Source: Alphaproteobacteria bacterium
Lineage (GTDB): Bacteria > Pseudomonadota > Alphaproteobacteria > DSM-16000 > Inquilinaceae
DNA length: 64,000 nucleotides
Reading direction: 5' to 3'
NCBI GenBank assembly: GCA_009909005.1
Contig: JAAAOG010000127.1
Coordinates: 1 to 64,000 of the forward strand
The notes below the pieces were generated by a model. The model had not been told where the DNA came from. It did not search any database and saw nothing but the letters and a program-made list of their open reading frames with translations. A program made the translations under genes and the position numbers. Position 1 is the first letter of the stretch, and every line of letters begins with the position of its first letter. This document shows, one piece after another, positions 58,495-64,000 of the stretch.

Positions 58495-60783
58495 GTGAGC
58501 GACGGCAGGCAGAAGCCCTTTCCCAGCAAGCAGGATGTCGTGGATTTCATCCGCGAGAGCCCCGGCCCCGTCGGCAAGAAGGAGATCGCCCGCGCCTTCC
58601 AGATCTCCGGCGCCGACCGCATTCCCCTCAAGACCATGCTCAAGGAGATCGAGTCCGAAGGGCTGGTGGCGCGCGGCCGCGGCCGGCGCATGCAGGCCGC
58701 CGGCGAGCTGCCGCCGGTGGCCGTGCTGATCGTCCATGAGCTCGATCCCGACGGCGAGGTGATCGCCCGGCCGCTGCGCTGGGACGAGGACGCGCCGATG
58801 CCGCGCGTCTTCATGATGCCGGAGCGCCGCGGCCATCCCGCCCTGGGCGAAGGCGACCGGGTGCTGGCCCGCATCCGCAAGCTGCCCGACGGCACCTATG
58901 AGGGCCGCACCATGCGTCGGCTGGGGGAGGCCGGCAGCCCCACCCGCGTCGTCGGCGTCTTCCGCCGCCTCGGCGACAGCGGCGGCGAGGTCCGCCCGAC
59001 CGACAAGCGCAGCCGCACCTTTTACAGTGTCGCCGAGAGCGACCGCGGCGGGGCCCGCGACGGCGAGCTGGTGGCCATCGAGCTGACCCCCGGCCCGCGC
59101 GCCGCCGGCGAGCGCCGCGCCGTGGTCGTCGAGAGGCTGGGCGAGGCCGACCACCCGAAATCGATCAGCCTGATCGCCATCCACACCGCCGGCATCCCCA
59201 CCGACTTCCCCGAAGCGGCGGTCGCCCAGGCCGCTACAGCGCAGGTGCCGCCGGTCGAGGGGCGCGAGGATTTGCGCGCCGTGCCGCTGGTCACCATCGA
59301 CGGCCCCGATGCCCGCGATTTCGACGACGCCGTCCGGGCCGAACCCGACACCGACCCGCAGAACCCCGGCGGCTGGCACCTGATCGTCGCCATCGCCGAT
59401 GTCGCGCACTATGTCGGGCCGGACTCGCCGCTCGACCGCGAAGCCTATCGCCGCGGCAATAGCTGCTATTTCCCCGACCGCGTCGTGCCGATGCTGCCCG
59501 AGGCGCTGTCGAACGGCGTCTGCTCGCTGAAGCCGGAGGAGCCGCGCGCCTGCATCGCCGCGCATCTCTGGATCGACGCCGAGGGCAAGCTGCTGCGCCA
59601 CCGCTTCGTCCGCGGGCTGATGCGCTCCGCCGCCCGGCTGACCTATGAGCAGGTGCAGGCGGCCCGCAATGGCGACCCCGACGCCACCACCGAACCGCTT
59701 CTGGACAGCGTCATCGCGCCGCTTTACGGCGCCTTCGAGGCGCTGAGCCGGTCGCGGGACAAGCGGGGCACCCTCGACCTCGACATTCCGGAGCGCACCG
59801 TCCATCTCGACGCGGACGGCCATGTCGAGGCGATCGGCGTGCGGCCGCGCTATGACAGCCACCGGCTGATCGAGGAATACATGATCGCCGCCAATGTCGC
59901 GGCAGCCCAGACGCTCGGCAAGCGCAACCAGCCCTGCCTCTACCGGGTGCACGACCAGCCGAGCCCGGCCAAGCTGGAGGCGCTACGCCAGTTCCTGGAG
60001 CCGCTCGGCTACCGGCTGGCCAAGGGCCAGGTGCCGCAGCCGCGCGCCTTCACCCAGATCCTGAGCCAGGCGGAAGGGCGGCCGGAAGCCGAGACCATCA
60101 ACCAGATGATCCTGCGCAGCCAGGCGCAGGCGATCTACAGCCCCGGCAATATCGGCCATTTCGGCCTCGCTTTGCCGCAATACGCCCATTTCACCTCGCC
60201 CATCCGCCGCTATGCCGATCTCACCGTGCATCGCGGGCTGATCCGGGCGCTGGGTCTGGGGGCCGGCGGCGCCGACGAGTCCGAGCTGGAGCGGCTGGAG
60301 GAGATCGGCGAGCACATCTCCTTTACCGAACGCCGTGCCGCGGCGGCCGAGCGCGACGCCCTCGACCGCTTTGTCGCCGGTTTTCTTGAGGACCAGGTGG
60401 GCGGGATTTTCGCCGGGACGGTCAGCGGCGTCACCCGCTTCGGCCTGTTCGTCACCCTGAAGGACAGCGGCGCCGACGGGCTGGTGCCGATCGCCTCCCT
60501 GCCCGACGACTGGTACCGCCACGACGAAAAGAGCCACCGGCTGGTCGGAGAACGCTGGGGCCGTGTCTATACGCTCGGCGAGCCGGTCACGGTGCGGCTG
60601 ATGGAGGCCGACGCGCTGACCGGCAGCACCCTGCTGCACCTGATCGAGGAGTCCGACGAGGACGCATCCGGCGGGGCCGCGCCGGGCGATTCCCGTCTTC
60701 CCGGCCCCACCCGCCGCCGCCAGAGCGGCCACCGCCAACCCGGCACCGCCAAAACCCGCCGCACCGCCCGCCGCCGGGGGTGA
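58495..60783 (+). CDS. rnr: Ribonuclease R
   Basis: This 762-residue 3'-5' exoribonuclease degrades structured RNA. An N-terminal winged-helix (VVDFIRESPGPVGKKEIARAF) and cold-shock domains precede the RNB catalytic core. That core has VTIDGPDARDFDDAV with the metal-binding Asp residues, HLIVAIADVAHYV, and FTSPIRRYADLTVHRGL. An S1 domain (GTVSGVTRFGLFVTL) and a basic Arg-rich tail close the protein. The GTG at 58495 is preferred because GGAG lies six bases upstream; in-frame ATGs at 58489 and 58453 are alternatives. Confidence 0.95.
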   Translation: MSDGRQKPFPSKQDVVDFIRESPGPVGKKEIARAFQISGADRIPLKTMLKEIESEGLVARGRGRRMQAAGELPPVAVLIVHELDPDGEVIARPLRWDEDAPMPRVFMMPERRGHPALGEGDRVLARIRKLPDGTYEGRTMRRLGEAGSPTRVVGVFRRLGDSGGEVRPTDKRSRTFYSVAESDRGGARDGELVAIELTPGPRAAGERRAVVVERLGEADHPKSISLIAIHTAGIPTDFPEAAVAQAATAQVPPVEGREDLRAVPLVTIDGPDARDFDDAVRAEPDTDPQNPGGWHLIVAIADVAHYVGPDSPLDREAYRRGNSCYFPDRVVPMLPEALSNGVCSLKPEEPRACIAAHLWIDAEGKLLRHRFVRGLMRSAARLTYEQVQAARNGDPDATTEPLLDSVIAPLYGAFEALSRSRDKRGTLDLDIPERTVHLDADGHVEAIGVRPRYDSHRLIEEYMIAANVAAAQTLGKRNQPCLYRVHDQPSPAKLEALRQFLEPLGYRLAKGQVPQPRAFTQILSQAEGRPEAETINQMILRSQAQAIYSPGNIGHFGLALPQYAHFTSPIRRYADLTVHRGLIRALGLGAGGADESELERLEEIGEHISFTERRAAAAERDALDRFVAGFLEDQVGGIFAGTVSGVTRFGLFVTLKDSGADGLVPIASLPDDWYRHDEKSHRLVGERWGRVYTLGEPVTVRLMEADALTGSTLLHLIEESDEDASGGAAPGDSRLPGPTRRRQSGHRQPGTAKTRRTARRRG

Positions 60784-60944
60784 CGCCGGTGGCCAGCCTG
60801 CGGCTTCGATTGGCCGCGCTTGGCCGTCCCGATGCGCGCGACCGCACTCTCGACCCCGGCGAGCCGGCGCCGGGGTGCGGCTGATGCTCTCCCGCCGCGA
60901 TACGACGGTTGTAGAGGCGCATTGTCGCCGATGATGCGGCCGCT

Positions 60945-62273
60945 TCACTGCCGCATGCCGATGACGCCGCGGGTGTCGGCGTCGGTCAGGTTGGCGTCAC
61001 GCAGGTCGGCGCCGGTGAAATCGACGTCGAGCAGGCTGGATTGCCGCAGATTGGCGTGACGCAGGTCGGCATTGCGCAGCGAGGCCCCGGCGAGATTCGC
61101 CTCGCTGAGGTCGGCATAGGCGAAATCGCAATGATCGAGCCGGGCGCCGACCAGGCTGGCCGGCCAGGCCTGCACCGAGCCGGCCACCAGCTGCATCGGC
61201 CCGAGCCGCGCCCGCGACAGCTTGCTGCCGGTCATGCTGGCCTCGTCGAGATTGATGCCGCGCAGATCGGCGTCGGTCAGGTTGGCGGCGATCGCCATGA
61301 CGCCGTGGAGATTGGCCATGGTCAGTCTGGCCGAGGAGAAATCCGCCTTGCTGAGCGTCGCCAGATCGAAATTCGCCGCCGACAGGTCGGTCTGGGCGAG
61401 ATCGACGCCGGCCAGATTGGCGCGGCTGAGATCGGCCTGAAAGCCCTCCGCCCCCAGCGTATCGACCCACAGGAGGTGCTCGGAGATGATCTGGCGCAGA
61501 CCGCGCTCCAGCTGCTCCAGCTTGCGCGGCAGGATGGTGCCGGTCGTCGCGCTCTTGGCCAGCTGGGCCTCCGAAAAGTGCACGGCGGTCAGGTCGGCAC
61601 CTTCGAGAATCGTCCCGTCGAGATGCGCGCCGGCGAGATTGGCGCCATGCAGGATGCAGCCGGTGAGGTTGGCGCCGGAGAGGTTGGCGCCGGTGAACAC
61701 CGCGCCGCGCAGGTCCGAGCCGGAGAAATCGGCATCGCGCAGCTGGGCATTGCCGAGCTTGGCATTGGCCATGGTGGTGCCCTTGCCGATGATTCGGCCG
61801 AGCCGCACGCCCTGCAGGTTGGCGTCGTTGAAATTCGCGTGATCAATGACGCCGGCATCGTCGCGCACCGCGACGAAATTGCCCTTGTCGTCGCGGCGCA
61901 GCAGATACCCCTCGCGGATATCGGCGTCCGACAGGTCGGCATTGGCCATGACGGCACCCTTCAGGCAGGCGCCGCGCAGGTCGGTCATCGCGAGGTCGGC
62001 GTGGGAGAGCCTGGCATTGACCAGACTGGCGCCGAAGAAGTTGCAGCGGCGGAGCTTTGCCTTTTCCAGATTGGTGCCGTCGAGCTTCGAGCCGACGAAA
62101 TCGCAATCCGACAGCTCCCAGCCGGAGAGATCCAGTCCGGAGACATCCTTGAAGAACAGACGGAATTTGCGGCCGCCGCGGATGCCGCGGGCAATGCGCC
62201 GGTGGACCTCGTAAAGGCGGTCGACATCCACCTGGCTCAGCCGCGTCAGTTCCAAATCGTCGATCACTCCCAT
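60945..62273 (-). CDS. Pentapeptide-repeat protein
   Basis: In this 442-residue protein A(D/N)LxxAxL-type pentapeptides fill nearly the whole length from FFKDVSGLDLSGWELSD to the C-terminus. They predict a right-handed quadrilateral beta-helix, broken near the centre by a helical insert (PRKLEQLERGLRQIISEHLLW). The N-terminal 45 residues (IDDLELTRLSQVDVDRLYEV) are helical. Some such proteins mimic DNA and protect gyrase, others are structural; no evidence here decides. The start at 62273 gives MGVIDDLEL. Confidence 0.85.
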   Translation of the reverse strand: MGVIDDLELTRLSQVDVDRLYEVHRRIARGIRGGRKFRLFFKDVSGLDLSGWELSDCDFVGSKLDGTNLEKAKLRRCNFFGASLVNARLSHADLAMTDLRGACLKGAVMANADLSDADIREGYLLRRDDKGNFVAVRDDAGVIDHANFNDANLQGVRLGRIIGKGTTMANAKLGNAQLRDADFSGSDLRGAVFTGANLSGANLTGCILHGANLAGAHLDGTILEGADLTAVHFSEAQLAKSATTGTILPRKLEQLERGLRQIISEHLLWVDTLGAEGFQADLSRANLAGVDLAQTDLSAANFDLATLSKADFSSARLTMANLHGVMAIAANLTDADLRGINLDEASMTGSKLSRARLGPMQLVAGSVQAWPASLVGARLDHCDFAYADLSEANLAGASLRNADLRHANLRQSSLLDVDFTGADLRDANLTDADTRGVIGMRQ

Positions 62274-62471
62274 CCCCTGTCCCTCGGCCTTTCCCGGGAA
62301 ATCCAAGCATCCTAGAAGCAGGAGCCTTAACGCCGTCCTACCGGCCGCTGCATATTCCGCGGTGCATTGCGGCAGTGCTCCGGATCATTGCCGCCGCCCG
62401 GCCATATCGTCGCCGTGATTGTGCGGTGTTTCGTCACGGCATGACCGCCGGACAATCGGGAGGACGGGGCG

Positions 62472-63041
62472 ATGGTGGCGATGACCACGGTGCTGAGCTT
62501 CATTGAAAAGGAGATGCGCAAGAACATCAACACGCAGCCGGCGAAGAAGATCCGGGATCTGCTGGGCATCGATTTCATGAACGTCGTTTCGCCGGCAACG
62601 CAAATCTACGACATCGGTCAGGCGATGCAGATCTGGAAATCGATGGTCAATTACGGCAAGCCCTGGGATCACAAGCCGATGCTGAAAAAGAAGTTCGGCG
62701 ACTGGAGCCATGACGGCGTTACCGGCAAGGACTATTTCTTCGATATCTGGTCGAACATCCATTACGGCTATGTCGGCCGCTCGGTCGGCTTTTCGATGTG
62801 GACGCTGAAGTCCGGCGCCGGCTACGCCCAGTACAAGGCCGGCACCAACCCGTCCGGCTATTGGCAGCGGCGCGCCAAGAAATGGGGCGATGCCGATTTC
62901 CTCGCCGCCTTCGACGACCCCAAGGACCAGGCCGCCATCGACCTCGGCGGCAAGCTGTGGGAAGACAAGAAGGCCACCTTCACCCACCAGGACTTCGTCG
63001 ACCGCGTCCGCGCCCGCGTCTCCGACCTCTCGACACGGTAG
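62472..63041 (+). CDS. Stand-alone polymorphic toxin type 44-like protein
   Basis: This 189-residue protein contains YGKPWDHKPMLKKKFGDW, then KDYFFDIWSNIHYGYVGRSV and GFSMWTLKSGAGYAQ. This is the conserved WDHKP...YxxDxWxNIHYGYVGRAxGFS pattern of the polymorphic-toxin-44 domain. That domain normally sits at the C-terminus of large toxins. Here it has only about 90 residues ahead of it and no signal, PAAR, VgrG or RHS part. The strong GGGAGGA ribosome-binding site supports the start. No immunity gene is evident, so a non-toxin or intracellular use is possible. Confidence 0.75.
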   Translation: MVAMTTVLSFIEKEMRKNINTQPAKKIRDLLGIDFMNVVSPATQIYDIGQAMQIWKSMVNYGKPWDHKPMLKKKFGDWSHDGVTGKDYFFDIWSNIHYGYVGRSVGFSMWTLKSGAGYAQYKAGTNPSGYWQRRAKKWGDADFLAAFDDPKDQAAIDLGGKLWEDKKATFTHQDFVDRVRARVSDLSTR

Positions 63042-63343
63042 ACCACGGTCTGCCGGGCTATTCGCCTTTCGGATGCGCCCCCATACCGACCGCGGCGGCC
63101 TCCTGCGCACCGCACCGGGGCCCCGCATCGACCCGGTCTGTCGAGCCCTCGGACTCACCCTCCCGCCCGTCTTCCAGGAGCTGCCGCCCGCTCACAGACC
63201 GTCGCCGAAGCCTGAAACCTGTGGTGCCTAAACCCACGACGCGCCCACAACGCCTTGAACCAAAAAAGACTTTCTGATGGAAACTGCGAAAGTTGGGTCT
63301 GACCGCTGATCAAATCGAGCTGTCGCAGTGTGACGACTCGCCT
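63042..63343. other. Intergenic region between toxin-44-like and TIR genes
   Basis: About 300 bases with no confident gene. A plus-strand frame at 63073-63231 (52 residues, MRPHTDRGGLLRTAPGPR at its start) has GC-rich codons and would be the only place for a tiny immunity protein, but it lacks a ribosome-binding site and any recognisable motif. Confidence 0.35.
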
Positions 63344-63931
63344 TCAGCCAGCAAGCCGCCAGTCGCGATCCCCGGTCTTCCAGCTTCTCAGAGCAATGTA
63401 TTGGCTAACAGATTTGTTCACCCATGCTGCCTGTCCTGTAGCACCACGGATCCCCGTGATATCCACATAGGGATATAATCCGAGGTATTCCTGGCCTTGA
63501 AAGGTGTCGCTGTCGGCATTCCCGATAATCGGCAGGATAGCGACATTACCGTTATGGCCGTCGAAATACCCTAGCTCCCAGGGCATCCATTTCGAGGACG
63601 GGGAATTCCGTGTGTGCAGGTACATCAGGCTAGCACAACACGTCATGCGGGCGCGCAGCAACGCGGCCGTTTCCCGATTGACCTTGCCGCGGTCAAGCTG
63701 CGGATCGTCAATCCAGTCGACATAAACGCTATGGCCGAGTTCCTCCAAGATAGTTTTGGCTCCGAGCACTAAATCGGCGTCCCGGATCGAGTGGGATAGG
63801 AAGATGTCGTAATGCCGCTTCTGTGGATCTGGCTGTGCCTTCAGGATGCGCTCAGCCGTCCTAAGCTGAGGCTGTCTTGCCTTAGCACGCTGCGCTGCGG
63901 CGTAAGCCTCGCTTTCGCGGATCAGTGCCAT
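63344..63931 (-). CDS. TIR-domain protein
   Basis: The protein has 195 residues. A helical N-terminus (RESEAYAAAQRAKARQPQLRTAERILK) is followed by a TIR domain: HYDIFLSHSIRDADLVLGAKTILEELGHSVYVDWIDDPQLDR, and SKWMPWELGYFDGHNGNVAILPI. The Glu in PWELGYF is at the position of the NAD-cleaving Glu of active TIRs. Bacterial TIRs of this kind act in anti-phage systems such as Thoeris, or as NADase effectors. GGAGG precedes the ATG. It starts one base after the stop of another minus-strand gene that leaves the window. Confidence 0.82.
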   Translation of the reverse strand: MALIRESEAYAAAQRAKARQPQLRTAERILKAQPDPQKRHYDIFLSHSIRDADLVLGAKTILEELGHSVYVDWIDDPQLDRGKVNRETAALLRARMTCCASLMYLHTRNSPSSKWMPWELGYFDGHNGNVAILPIIGNADSDTFQGQEYLGLYPYVDITGIRGATGQAAWVNKSVSQYIALRSWKTGDRDWRLAG

Positions 63932-63932
63932 G

Positions 63933-64000
63933 TCAGTAGGCCTCCTTGCCCTGTCGCCCATAGGCTTTTTCGGGAAGGCCGAGTGCGGCCAGGATCGCCG
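63933..64000 (-). CDS. C-terminal end of the gene upstream of the TIR gene (partial)
   Basis: Only about 21 residues are in the window: AILAALGLPEKAYGRQGKEA, then Tyr and TGA. The stop lies one base before the TIR start codon, showing a tightly coupled operon. The fragment is too short to identify. Confidence 0.55.
   Translation of the reverse strand, partial: AILAALGLPEKAYGRQGKEAY

Overview
This is a GC-rich chromosomal window, apparently from an alphaproteobacterium with a Rhodospirillales-like gene complement. Evidence for this includes a CbpA/CbpM chaperone pair, a DUF2336 protein, DUF29/DUF1285/DUF2934/DUF6111-type proteins, a MarR–OmpR–EnvZ-like block beside ilvE, a class I PHA synthase, and strong G/C preference at third codon positions. 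The assignment is inferred from gene content only; there is no rRNA in the window.

Positions 1-12.8 kb are accessory and heavily eroded. They hold the 3' end of an IS66 element, a small PAS protein, an inactivated RTX/cadherin-type surface protein with a frameshift, a glycosyltransferase, and a second surface protein (FG-GAP propeller, cadherin-like domains, beta-helix) cut off by an IS4-family insertion. Several gene scraps follow, and a vapBC-like toxin-antitoxin pair bracketed by a 91-bp direct repeat, one copy of which covers the 3' end of cbpM.

Positions 12.8-31.4 kb are mostly housekeeping: cbpM/cbpA, rpmG (L33), a CtpA-like lipoprotein protease, a PdeM-like phosphoesterase, aroK, phhB, ilvE, a MarR/response-regulator/histidine-kinase block, gamma-glutamyltransferase, a Nudix hydrolase and CCA-adding enzyme. 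A low-GC coiled-coil membrane protein gene and a GIY-YIG nuclease look acquired.

Positions 31.4-34.8 kb, minus strand, are a compact metK–GSMT–SDMT operon. S-adenosylmethionine synthetase is paired with the two methyltransferases that make glycine betaine from glycine, and a possible structured leader precedes metK. Positions 34.8-43 kb carry a TraB-like protein, tRNA-Leu(GAG), lipB, a PP2A-type phosphatase, the one-carbon genes fchA-like and folD, folK and ilvC. Positions 43-52.6 kb carry a higBA-like pair, a large receptor-type Ser/Thr kinase with eight 45-residue repeats, a DUF2336 protein, small envelope proteins and a patatin lipoprotein. Positions 52.6-61 kb carry an exported rubredoxin next to bluB, argC, a gamma-carbonic anhydrase, phaC and rnr. 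The last 3 kb hold a pentapeptide-repeat protein, an orphan polymorphic-toxin-44 protein and a TIR-domain protein whose operon partner leaves the window.

The most striking non-coding signal is a pair of tandem arrays, at 18.93-19.40 kb and 41.27-42.00 kb. Their spacing and spacers differ, but they share one 48-49-nt two-hairpin core in opposite orientations. The stems differ by paired, compensatory substitutions, and the two loops (TCC and GGA) are complementary. A second, unrelated two-hairpin repeat family is present as single copies at 25.5 and 36.9 kb.
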